A DNA stretch of 64,000 nucleotides from Pseudomonas fluorescens (GTDB lineage: Bacteria; Pseudomonadota; Gammaproteobacteria; Pseudomonadales; Pseudomonadaceae): positions 1 through 64,000 of the forward strand of contig NZ_JSAK01000022.1 in NCBI RefSeq assembly GCF_000802965.1, in the 5' to 3' direction. Of this stretch, positions 52,197-60,689 are shown piece after piece (the stretch's first letter is position 1; each line of letters begins with the position of its first letter). Below the pieces are notes generated by a model. The model ran no database searches and was not told where the DNA came from. It saw only the letters and a program-made list of their open reading frames with translations. Position numbers and translations under genes: made by a program.

Positions 52197-52329
52197 TGTG
52201 GCGAGGGAGCTTGCTCCCGCTCGGGTGCGAAGCGCTCGCAAGGCCTGCCAGCCCGGTGTGTCTTGAGACATTTGGTTTCAGGTTTTGGGGCTGCTGCGCA
52301 GCCCAGCGGGAGCAAGCTCCCTCGCCACA
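52197..52329. repeat. REP pair, family C
   Basis: TGTGGCGAGGGAGCTTGCTC and reverse complement, 133 bases overall, between cbpM and the sensor kinase stop. Confidence 0.85.
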
Positions 52330-52353
52330 AAAAGCCCTCCAGCCGTCACGGCT

Positions 52354-53481
52354 TTATAACTTCCTGGGCAAGACCACCGTAAACAGCGTGCCGTGCTCTT
52401 CGTTCGAGGTGACTTCAATCGTCCCCTGATGCGCATCCACCACTTCCTTGACGATAAACAACCCCAATCCGAGGCTGGTTGAAGGCTGGCCCAGTTCCTC
52501 ATCGGCACTGCGCACCAGCGGATCGAAGATCGTGGCGATGGCGTCTTCTGGAATAGGCGCGCCGTAGTTATGCACCGTCAGGCGCACCGCGTCCGGCTCG
52601 CCGTTGAGGGTCACTGTCACGTCGCGTTTGTTCGAACCGTGCTGCAAGGCGTTGCCAATCAGGTTTTGCAAAAGTTGAGCGAGTCGACCGGCATCCCACA
52701 CGCCGCGAGTGTTTCCCAGTATTTCCAGGGTCGGATCGCACGCCGGGTTGCCCGCGCAGGCTTCGGCAATCGCCGCATGGGCGACTTCGGCCAGGTCCGT
52801 GGGCTTCGGCTCAATCGGCAGGCTCTTGCCCAGGCGACTGCGCACCAGTTCCAGCAAATCGCCGACCATCACCGCCATATGACGCGTGCCCCGCTGGATG
52901 TGGGTCGCACAGGCCAGGGAATCACCCTCCAGCGTGGTTTTACGCAGCAGCAGCTCGATGGACATGCTCACCGCCTGCAACGGCGCGCGCAGGTCGTGGC
53001 CGAGGATTGCGAGAAAGATGTCCCGCGAACGATTGACCTGTTCGGCATAAGCCGCCGTGGATTCGGCCAGCGCTTCGTCGATGGCCTCATTGAAACGGAT
53101 CATGTCCTGGAAATAGGCCATGTCGGGGGATTCAAGGCTGTCGACCCACAGGCGAATCACGCAGGCGCGCAAGTGGCGAAATTCGCTGGTCATCTGCACC
53201 AGATCAAATCCCACGGTATGTCGCAGTTCACCGTGGCTGGCGCCGGCCTCGTCCAGGCTCGGGGTTTTTTCCGGGCCTTCGCCCTTGGCCTTGGCGGCCT
53301 GTTCACTGGGCGTTTGCGGTTTGGTCATGTCCCGCGAGGCGGCCAGCAGGATCGCCTTCGCGTGGTCGCGCAATGCAGCGCTGTCCATGGATTCGGCGGC
53401 CGGGGTAATGGTTTTGGCGAACTGCTCCCACTCATCGACGATGCGATCTACGTTACAGACGATGAATTCGGAAAGACGCAT
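52354..53481 (-). CDS. Soluble sensor histidine kinase
   Basis: A 375-residue kinase with no transmembrane segment. The N-terminal 145 residues are a helical sensor of the RsbR-N type (MRLSEFIVCNVDRIVDEWEQF). Then come the phospho-acceptor His162 in AILGHDLRAPLQ, and an ATPase domain with the N box LLQNLIGNALQHG and G box GLGLFIVKEVVDAH. No response regulator is adjacent, so it is an orphan. The start at 53481 is family-typical; upstream in-frame sequence (to 53568) is unlikely because it lacks a good ribosome-binding site and similarity. Confidence 0.9.
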   Translation of the reverse strand: MRLSEFIVCNVDRIVDEWEQFAKTITPAAESMDSAALRDHAKAILLAASRDMTKPQTPSEQAAKAKGEGPEKTPSLDEAGASHGELRHTVGFDLVQMTSEFRHLRACVIRLWVDSLESPDMAYFQDMIRFNEAIDEALAESTAAYAEQVNRSRDIFLAILGHDLRAPLQAVSMSIELLLRKTTLEGDSLACATHIQRGTRHMAVMVGDLLELVRSRLGKSLPIEPKPTDLAEVAHAAIAEACAGNPACDPTLEILGNTRGVWDAGRLAQLLQNLIGNALQHGSNKRDVTVTLNGEPDAVRLTVHNYGAPIPEDAIATIFDPLVRSADEELGQPSTSLGLGLFIVKEVVDAHQGTIEVTSNEEHGTLFTVVLPRKL

Positions 53482-53730
53482 GGTAATTACCTGAGCAGGA
53501 ATCGGAGGGAAACGATTCGAATAGTAGCCCCTTTGGCGCAAAAAACACGACCGCTCATGCAGCGGCATAACCGGCGGTGTTTCTGGCGGTACATATCTAT
53601 TGAAGGCTCCCTGATTTTCGAACTTTACGGGCCTTTTCCGAGCGTTGGGTCAACAGTTATTTGGTCTTTTTTTTCAGGCGCCGGTGCATAAGTCTGTGGG
53701 TTCCTATCCTGTCATCAAGGTGATTGAACA

Positions 53731-56700
53731 GTGTCTGATTTGCATGGAAGCAACGCGCTGGAAACGCCCGCCCAAAGCAACGGCGTTCATTACGATCGTG
53801 TATTCGGTGTCATACCCGGCGCGATAAAAAAGGCCTCGGCAGCGAGGTTGCAAACTCTTGAAACACTAAAGCCCAAGGAGTGGTACAGCGCTGCGCGGGA
53901 AACGGACCGCCAGTACCTCAAGGAACTGATTGAAGAACAGGGCCGCTTGCAAGGCGTTCTGGACAAGACCCTGGGCGACTTGCAGCACGACATCAACGCC
54001 TTCGCCGAACCCCGCCTGAGCACGGCATTGAAAACGAATTTCAATACGGTCGAGACCGTCGACACGTTCAGCGTGCAACTGGCAGTGCCCAGCAACATTG
54101 CCTTTGTCATCGATACCGGGGCCAGTCGCGTTCGGCATTCCACGCTACTGGAAGCGGCGCTGCACAATTTCGAAGAGTCCGAAACCACCGAGGATGCCTG
54201 GCGAAACAGCTCGGGTATCTACCACAAAGGTGCGCTCGGCACGCTCAACGTTGTCCCGACAATCCCCTTGCCAAGGTTTGCGACGATGTGCCGAAGCCTG
54301 GACCTCGGCGGGCAATATCAACAGCACATCAAATCCGTCTTGCTGCCCACCAGCGAGGAAGCGCAACGGACATTGCAGCAAGACTCGGTGGCCAGCGAAA
54401 AAGCGACGTTTCAGGTGGCGACACTGATTGCAAAGTTGAAGGGGGATATCAGTGATTACGCTTCCACCAAGCTTCGGCAAACATGCGAAAACCGCGCAAA
54501 CATCACGTTTCATGACCAGCCATTGCACAGCCACCGCTTAACACTGATGGGTTTCAAGATGACCGGCATCGTGTTGTTCAGTGCGATCGCTGCCCCGTCG
54601 GAATTGCAGAAGACCATCGATGCATTGACCCCCGACTGGCTGAAATTCTGGAACGAGTGGTCACAGCGTATTCCGGTGCTGCCCGGCAACGAGTATCAAC
54701 AGTACAAATTGTTGCAGGCGTTTTTCGCCAATGGCCCGCAGGGCATGACCGATGAGCTTTTGCGCCGGGAGGATATTTACCAGCAAAGTCGTTTGTCCGG
54801 CCCGCTGATCGCCTACATCCCGGATGACCCCGATCACCCCTTGAAGGAATATTCGTCGCTGACCGAGTTCATGAAGACGCTCATCAGCCAGTTGCGCAAC
54901 ACCGAGTACCAGGCCTTCTTCAGCCGGTTCGTGGCGCAGAAGGACAAAGGCTTGTTCTTCACTCGCGTCAACGAACGTTTCACGACCTTTACCTGGCAAC
55001 AACGCGAACCGCTCGACATGGGTCCGTGGTGGCGTGAAACCGCGGTAGAGAACCCCAATGCAGAACCCATCACCAACCGCATCCTTGGTGACCTGTGGGT
55101 AACGTTGTTTCATGAGCGGCGCGACAAGGCCATCGCCGATGCCCGGCTCATCGCCGTGCCGACGGACGATGAGGATGCGAACGCCCGTTTCAAGCGCCTG
55201 ACCAGTTACCTGTCAATTGGCTGGAACGTGTTCAACTTCGCCGCGATGCTGGTGCCCGGTCTCGGTGAGGCGATGCTGGGCATAATGGTTGCGCAAATGC
55301 TCGCCGAAACGGCAGAAGGCATCGAAGACTGGAGCAAGGGTGATAAAGAAGAGGCCTCGGGATATTTCGTTGGCGTACTGATCAACTTTGCGCAGTTGGC
55401 GATGATGAGCGCCGGGCACGTGCTGCCGACCGGCAGGTTGCCAATCAAGGTCGCGCCCTTTGTCGAGGGTCTCAAACCGGTGGAGGTGCGCGGCAAAACG
55501 CGTTTGTGGAACCCGGATCTGCGTCCCTATGAGCAACCGACGGTTGCGGCGCTGGATGCACCCGTCAACGAAAAGGGCCTCTACCGGCATCAGGACCAGG
55601 ACGTGCTGCGGCGCGAGGAGAAGTGCTACGCCGTCAATCAGGACCCGAACACCGGGCGGCATGGCCTTCAGCATCCAACCCGTGCCGACGCCTACCAACC
55701 GCTGGCGGAGCATAACGGTGCTGGCAGCTGGAAGACCGAACTCGATCAACCCCTTGAATGGGACAGACGCCAAGTGCTCAGGCACCTGGGGGCTTCGGCA
55801 GACAGGTTTTCCGATGAAACCCTGGAGCAGGTTTTGACCGTCAGTGGCGTGCACGAGAACGTACTGCGCCGGCTCCACGTTGAGCACGAAACCCCGCCGG
55901 CGATGCTGGTCGACACCCTCAAACGCTTCACGGCCTACGCCGATGCCGAGGCCTGCGCCGAACAGATTTTGACGGGTCGAGTCGCAGAGGAATGGGCCGG
56001 GTTTGTCCCGCGATTCATGACCGAACTAAGAGGCTGGCCCGAGGGCAAGGCCATCGAAGTGTTCGAGGGGCCGGGGCTGTCCGGTTCGTCGATCAAGGAC
56101 GGCTATGCCGGTGCGCTACCGGTCGATACCTTGCAGATCACCCGGCAGGATCTGCTTGGTGGTGCGTTGCCTGAACGGGTGGTCGGGTTCCTGGATGAGC
56201 CGTCGCTTGGTGAACTGCTCGGGCAGTGGTTCTCCGGAGATCGGCAGCGGCGAGTCGAAGTGCTGCGCGAGCAGTTGGCAGGACAGGCGCGTCAAAACAA
56301 ACGGCGTCTGTTCGATGGGTTGTATGCACGGCGCGAGCGTTCGGCCGATCCCTCGGTGAGCCTGCTTAAAAGCGACGGCGCAGAGCTATCGACCAGCATG
56401 GCCGAAGAGCTGTTGGCTCATGCGCAACCCTCGGATGTACAGCACCTGACCGAGAAAAAACGCGTCCCTTTGAGGCTGGCGGAACAAGCGCGGGAGGCCG
56501 AACATCAACTACGACTTTCGCGTGCCTACGAAGGGCTTTACCTCGACGAACTGCACAACCCCGACACGCTGCGACTCGAACTGCATTCACTGGCAAAACT
56601 GCCGGGCTGGCCGGCGGACCTGCGCCTGGAAGTTCGTGAGTATTCTTTCGACGGCGCTTTGAGCGACAGCATCGGTCAATCGGACGCAGCGACGCGCAAA

Positions 56701-58974
56701 GTGCTGATCAGGGGCGAGGACGGTCAATACGAGGCACGGGATGCGCAAGATCAACACCTGCACGGTGCTGACACGCTGTACGCGGCGGTGCTGCACGCAT
56801 TGCCTGACCCGCAGCGCGTTGCGCTGGGCTTCGAAATTCACGACGCCTCAGGGCTTGAGCAAGCGGTAAAGGCACAGCCGCTGGATCGTCAGTCATTCGA
56901 GCCGATTGTGCGTGAAAACCCCGAGCTCAAACCGGCCTACGATCCACAAGTCATGCGGCTTCGTGGCGGTATGCAAGGTTTCGCGCAGCAGGTGACGCCC
57001 GGGTCGGATCAGCATTGGCGGCTGCGATCGCTGTATCCGGGCTGCACCGCAGAGCAGGTCGACATGCTAATGACAGAGTTCAGTCGCAACGGGGGTTCGG
57101 TGCATCAGAGGGTTGCTGCGCTGGAGGCCGAGTTCAATCAACTCAACCGAACACTGCGAACCTGGTCGACCTCACCGACCACGTCGTTCCGGTTTACCCC
57201 GGCGGGCATGTCGGAGTGGCAAGCGCGCGATCTTTTCTGCAAAGCGATCCGGCAGTGTTGGCAACGAACCGGGCCCGAAGGCGTTGCCGTTGCAGGTGTG
57301 TTCCGCCCCCAAGCGCTAATGCTCGATAACTTTTCCAATCTGCGCCTGCTACTGGAAACGCTGCCAACACTGGAAGCCAACTTCGACCATGTCACCCAGT
57401 TGAGCCTGCGCAATGGCGCACTGCGCGACACGCACATGCCTTTCCTGGATTCGTTCCGCAAGGTGCGCTATCTCAACTTGCAAGAAAACCTGCTGACCGC
57501 CGTCCCGCCGGTGATCAGCGACATGAACCATCTCACCGACCTGTTTCTCAATGACAACCGCATAGAGCTGGATGTGTTGGCGGTCGACCGATTGAAGAAT
57601 CTGACAATGCTCAGGTCCCTGGGGCTACGCGGCAATCCGTTGAAACTCTCCCCCAACATCAGCCGCATGCCATGGTTGCAGGTGCTGTTGCTGAACGAAA
57701 CGGGCCTGGAAGGCTGGCCTGTCGGACTGTTCTCCCAATCGCGACCGCGCAGTATTTATATCGATCTGCGCCACAACCCTATCAGCCAGATACCGGAAGT
57801 CGCGCCTGGCTCGTTTCGCGCGGAGTTGCTGGCGCGTACCGTCATCAGTCGGGAACCGCGCTGGATCTCGCCGGACAACCTCAACACCCTGAAGATGTAC
57901 ACCGAATCCCTCGGCATGGACCCCGAACGCCCGTACCCGCCCCGGGGCACAATGGACAGTGCCGATTGGTCGGCAGGCATGACGGAGCGGCAATGGCACG
58001 ACAGGCAGGAAGCCTGGAACGCGGTCGAGGATGAGTTCGACTCACTGCCGTTTTTCAATGAAATCCGCAGGCTCACCGAATCCGCCGACTTCACGGTGGG
58101 CCGGATCTATCAGGCGAGCCTGACGGCCAAGGTCTGGCGCATGATCGAAGCCATGGCCGAGAACAGTGAGCTGCGCCTCAAGCTGTTCAACGAAGCCGCG
58201 ACCCCCACCGAATGCGTGGATGGCGGTACACAACTGTTCAATGCCATGGGCATGCAAGTGCTGATTCATGAGGCGTACGCACTGGGCAATTCAGACCTCA
58301 TCGAGGCCCGATTGCTGGAGTTGGCCCAGGGCAAATCGCGGCTCGATGAGCTCGGTGCGATCGCCCGTCAGCGGGTGGCGGCGCGGTTGGCGGCGGGCGA
58401 AAGCTTCCGTCGGGTCGATAGGCTGGGCAATGTCACCGGCACCATCGATGAAGTGGAAGTTCACCTGGCCTACATGACCGATCTGGCGCAGCGTCTCGAT
58501 CTGCCGTGGCAGGCGCGGGGCATGCAGTTTCGCAAGATCGCCGGGGTCAGCAAGGAAATGATCGAAGCGGCGTTCCTGCGGATTGTGGCGTTGGAGGAAG
58601 GCGACTTGCTCACGGATCGCATCGTCGAACAGCCCGCGTGGAAAGCCTGGCTCGAGTCTTCGTACGGTGAAGAACTGAGTGATCTGAAGCGACAGATCGA
58701 CGCCACCACGGATTTGCAGGATGTGCTGCAACGTCGGGCCGAGGCCGTCGAACCGGCCGCCAAGGCTACTTTGGAGGTGGAGGTCAAAGCGCTTTGTCGT
58801 GAATTGGGCCGAGAGGAAAGCGCTTTCGCTGAAGGGCAAGTCATGAGTGACGAGGACTACACCCACGCATTGACTGGCATCGACGAGCAAATCCGGGAAA
58901 AGCTGAAATCGATTACTCAACAAGCGATGGTGCGCACGCGCTTGCAGCGTGCCAGGGTGACCCCAGCTCAATAA
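53731..58974 (+). CDS. Large effector-like protein with LRR and NEL-type E3 ubiquitin ligase domain
   Basis: A 1,747-residue protein without signal peptide. Residues 1 to about 1080 are the same DUF6543/dermonecrotic-toxin-like platform as in the 1,465-residue protein at 42917, including a hydrophobic block at about 500-570 (NFAAMLVPGLGEAML) and the closing MRLRGG (1075-1080). Residues about 1195-1360 hold leucine-rich repeats (LRYLNLQENLLT-type; e.g. SLGLRGNPLKLSPNI). The C-terminal NEL domain (about 1430-1690) has catalytic Cys1495 in TPTECVDGG and the downstream DEVEVHLAYMTDLAQRLDLPW and MQFRKIAGVSKEMIEAA segments seen in IpaH/SspH ligases. It starts with GTG; AAGGTG lies eight bases before it. 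Predicted host-directed ubiquitin ligase; the secretion route is not visible here. Confidence 0.88.
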   Translation: MSDLHGSNALETPAQSNGVHYDRVFGVIPGAIKKASAARLQTLETLKPKEWYSAARETDRQYLKELIEEQGRLQGVLDKTLGDLQHDINAFAEPRLSTALKTNFNTVETVDTFSVQLAVPSNIAFVIDTGASRVRHSTLLEAALHNFEESETTEDAWRNSSGIYHKGALGTLNVVPTIPLPRFATMCRSLDLGGQYQQHIKSVLLPTSEEAQRTLQQDSVASEKATFQVATLIAKLKGDISDYASTKLRQTCENRANITFHDQPLHSHRLTLMGFKMTGIVLFSAIAAPSELQKTIDALTPDWLKFWNEWSQRIPVLPGNEYQQYKLLQAFFANGPQGMTDELLRREDIYQQSRLSGPLIAYIPDDPDHPLKEYSSLTEFMKTLISQLRNTEYQAFFSRFVAQKDKGLFFTRVNERFTTFTWQQREPLDMGPWWRETAVENPNAEPITNRILGDLWVTLFHERRDKAIADARLIAVPTDDEDANARFKRLTSYLSIGWNVFNFAAMLVPGLGEAMLGIMVAQMLAETAEGIEDWSKGDKEEASGYFVGVLINFAQLAMMSAGHVLPTGRLPIKVAPFVEGLKPVEVRGKTRLWNPDLRPYEQPTVAALDAPVNEKGLYRHQDQDVLRREEKCYAVNQDPNTGRHGLQHPTRADAYQPLAEHNGAGSWKTELDQPLEWDRRQVLRHLGASADRFSDETLEQVLTVSGVHENVLRRLHVEHETPPAMLVDTLKRFTAYADAEACAEQILTGRVAEEWAGFVPRFMTELRGWPEGKAIEVFEGPGLSGSSIKDGYAGALPVDTLQITRQDLLGGALPERVVGFLDEPSLGELLGQWFSGDRQRRVEVLREQLAGQARQNKRRLFDGLYARRERSADPSVSLLKSDGAELSTSMAEELLAHAQPSDVQHLTEKKRVPLRLAEQAREAEHQLRLSRAYEGLYLDELHNPDTLRLELHSLAKLPGWPADLRLEVREYSFDGALSDSIGQSDAATRKVLIRGEDGQYEARDAQDQHLHGADTLYAAVLHALPDPQRVALGFEIHDASGLEQAVKAQPLDRQSFEPIVRENPELKPAYDPQVMRLRGGMQGFAQQVTPGSDQHWRLRSLYPGCTAEQVDMLMTEFSRNGGSVHQRVAALEAEFNQLNRTLRTWSTSPTTSFRFTPAGMSEWQARDLFCKAIRQCWQRTGPEGVAVAGVFRPQALMLDNFSNLRLLLETLPTLEANFDHVTQLSLRNGALRDTHMPFLDSFRKVRYLNLQENLLTAVPPVISDMNHLTDLFLNDNRIELDVLAVDRLKNLTMLRSLGLRGNPLKLSPNISRMPWLQVLLLNETGLEGWPVGLFSQSRPRSIYIDLRHNPISQIPEVAPGSFRAELLARTVISREPRWISPDNLNTLKMYTESLGMDPERPYPPRGTMDSADWSAGMTERQWHDRQEAWNAVEDEFDSLPFFNEIRRLTESADFTVGRIYQASLTAKVWRMIEAMAENSELRLKLFNEAATPTECVDGGTQLFNAMGMQVLIHEAYALGNSDLIEARLLELAQGKSRLDELGAIARQRVAARLAAGESFRRVDRLGNVTGTIDEVEVHLAYMTDLAQRLDLPWQARGMQFRKIAGVSKEMIEAAFLRIVALEEGDLLTDRIVEQPAWKAWLESSYGEELSDLKRQIDATTDLQDVLQRRAEAVEPAAKATLEVEVKALCRELGREESAFAEGQVMSDEDYTHALTGIDEQIREKLKSITQQAMVRTRLQRARVTPAQ

Positions 58975-58987
58975 TTACGGCCAGGAT

Positions 58988-59018
58988 CAAAGCCTCGAAT
59001 TCTGTGTTCGAGGCTTTG
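58988..59018 (+). terminator. Hairpin terminator after the NEL ligase gene
   Basis: CAAAGCCTCGAA and TTCGAGGCTTTG, a twelve-base perfect stem with seven-base loop, 14 bases after the stop. The T-tail is short. Confidence 0.75.
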
Positions 59019-59051
59019 TGAGGCAACGTATGGCGTGTGGTGAGTGGTCGT

Positions 59052-59183
59052 TGTGGCGAGGGAGCTTGCTCCCGCCGGGGTGCGTAGCAACCCTGAAATC
59101 TGCCACCGGGTTCGTCAGGGATGCCGCAACTACCGGGTTTACGGCTGCTACGCAGCCGAGCGGGAGCAAGCTCCCTCGCCACA
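59052..59183. repeat. REP pair, family C
   Basis: TGTGGCGAGGGAGCTTGCTC and reverse complement with a long inner segment in which GGGTGCGTAGCAACCC also folds. Confidence 0.85.
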
Positions 59184-59216
59184 GGGGGGCGGTTGAAACC
59201 CCCTTCGTGACTGGAC

Positions 59217-59591
59217 TCATGCACGGTGTGGCGGGCCAACATTATCCAGCACCCGGTTTACCGCCAGCTCACTGAGCATGATCACCTGCTGCAGTGCCAG
59301 CATGGCGTTGCGACTCGCGCCTTCGAGCATCCCGGCAAACTCACTCGCCATCACGCTTGCCGAGGCCAATGATTCACAGGCATGGGCCAATAGCGTTTCG
59401 TTGTCGATGTCAGGTGCAACCACAAAAATGGTGCTGGGCGTATGTGCAGTGGCCAACTCTGGCGTGGTGGGATTCAGGTAAAAGTCCAGGGCGCGGTCGA
59501 CAGCGGGGTGCAGTTTTTTTGAAGCCGTGGAGAGGTAGGCGTTGGTGCTTTCTGCTTCTGATCCCGCGGGTGAGTCGGTGACGTTGGGCAT
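59217..59591 (-). CDS. DUF6124-type small protein
   Basis: A 124-residue protein of a Pseudomonas family labelled DUF6124; no function known. The N-terminal third is polar and probably disordered; the rest is helical, with APDIDNETLLAHACESLASAS and MLALQQVIMLSELAVNRVLD. The same pattern recurs in the divergent gene at 60089, so the two are paralogues. The start at 59591 is supported by GGAG eight bases upstream. It is convergent with the NEL ligase gene. Confidence 0.78.
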   Translation of the reverse strand: MPNVTDSPAGSEAESTNAYLSTASKKLHPAVDRALDFYLNPTTPELATAHTPSTIFVVAPDIDNETLLAHACESLASASVMASEFAGMLEGASRNAMLALQQVIMLSELAVNRVLDNVGPPHRA

Positions 59592-59639
59592 GGTGAGTCT
59601 CCGTGGTAGGTCTGGAGCTGCAACGCTACTCGCCTCACT

Positions 59640-59695
59640 TCCGACGGCCAACCTTAAAAAGACGTCGGATGCTTCCTCGATTTTTCGAGGTTTTT
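59640..59695 (+). terminator. Double hairpin with T-run in the DUF6124 intergenic region
   Basis: TCCGACG/CGTCGGA (59640-59669) and CCTCGA-TTTT-TCGAGG followed by five T (59675-59695). On the plus strand the second is a good intrinsic terminator, although no plus-strand gene ends here. On the minus strand the hairpins would lie in the leader of the gene at 59217-59591. Confidence 0.5.
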
Positions 59696-59864
59696 CATCG
59701 TATCTAAACGTTTCATTGCGCAGGTTAAACGGCATGCGAAAGGGCTTGTTTAAAACCGCCCGGGGTTACTTCCCGAGAGCTGCAAAACCTTGTGCCATTG
59801 CCTACAGTTGCGCCAGAATCCGCCGGCTTGTGCGCCTCGCGGCCACTCGGTAACTTGATTCGCG

Positions 59865-60078
59865 TCACTGATTGTCAGTGATCGGGTTTAGTAGCCCGTG
59901 GTGTTATCAGCAAGGTGCAGAAGCTCTCTCAGTCAGGTATCCCATCCCTGAACTTGATGGTGGTTGTGCGCAGGGCGCTTCGGCGCGCCGGTAAATGCTG
60001 ATCTCCCCCGGTCTACTAACCTGCGCACAGCCGCCACCCTTCTTTTAGTAGAGAAGTGTTGGCGGCTCCATTCAGGAG
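59865..60078 (+). ncRNA. Structured 5' leader with mutually exclusive stems ahead of a DUF6124 gene
   Basis: Hairpin 1: TCACTGA-TTG-TCAGTGA (59865-59881). Hairpin 2: CGGG-N8-CCCG (59883-59898). A 17-base stem joins 59958-59974 with 60020-60036, with two G-U pairs, and encloses GCGC-UUCG-GCGC (59975-59986). The right strand of this stem (AGCCGCCA, 60029-60036) also pairs perfectly with TGGCGGCT at 60060-60067, just before AGGAG (60074-60078), around an inner CTTCT/AGAAG stem. The two long stems exclude each other, as in riboswitches and attenuators. It could instead be a mobile or repeat element; identity unknown. Confidence 0.55.
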
Positions 60079-60088
60079 TAATCAGCAC

Positions 60089-60484
60089 ATGTTCAAGGTC
60101 ACACCCAATCCGCCGGACAGCGATCCCGCATCGCCTTACGAAAACGCCGATTCAAACAAACTCAACGAGGCCGCCGAACGAGCCCTCAACCATCACTTCC
60201 CACCCGCCGAGCGGAAACCACCGAAACGCAAAGGCCAACTCTTCAGCGTCTGCCCCGACGTCAATACGGAAGCGCTGCTGGCCAATGCCTCGGAAGACCT
60301 GCTCTCCATCAGCGCCATCGCGGCCGACCTCGCCGACCATGTGCAGGGCTCAAGCCGTTCCGTGGCCCTGGCGCTGAGCCGCATGGCCGATGGCGTGTAT
60401 TTGTTGGTGGACCAAGCGCTGGATCATCTGGATGAGCCAGACATGGCGGCAGTCGTCGCCAGGCAACAAAGCCGAATGAGCTGA
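60089..60484 (+). CDS. DUF6124-type small protein with structured leader
   Basis: A 131-residue paralogue of the protein at 59217. It starts MFKVTPNPPDSDPASPYENA, the usual opening of this family, then has AAERALNHHF, CPDVNTEALLANASEDLLSIS and a C-terminal helix LVDQALDHLDEP. Function unknown. The ATG at 60089 follows CAGGAG ten bases upstream, which itself lies directly behind the hairpins of the leader at 59865-60078. It is divergent from its paralogue. Regulation by the leader structure is likely but not shown. Confidence 0.8.
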   Translation: MFKVTPNPPDSDPASPYENADSNKLNEAAERALNHHFPPAERKPPKRKGQLFSVCPDVNTEALLANASEDLLSISAIAADLADHVQGSSRSVALALSRMADGVYLLVDQALDHLDEPDMAAVVARQQSRMS

Positions 60485-60530
60485 TTCACAAAGCAGAAAC
60501 ACCCTGACACCGGGAGGACAGCAACAGCCA

Positions 60531-60617
60531 GATCAAAAGATCGCAGCCTTCGGCAGCTCCTACATGGGATCTGGTACAACCTGTAGGAGCTGCCGAAGGC
60601 TGCGATCCTTTGATCTT
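60531..60617. repeat. REP pair, family B
   Basis: GATCAAAAGATCGCAGCCTT and reverse complement, with GGCAGCTCCTAC inner arms. Confidence 0.85.
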
Positions 60618-60689
60618 GGGCCTTTCAGCATGACGAGCACCTGCGCTTCACCGTCAATACCAGCAACGTATTGGGCAAGCCACCCACAC

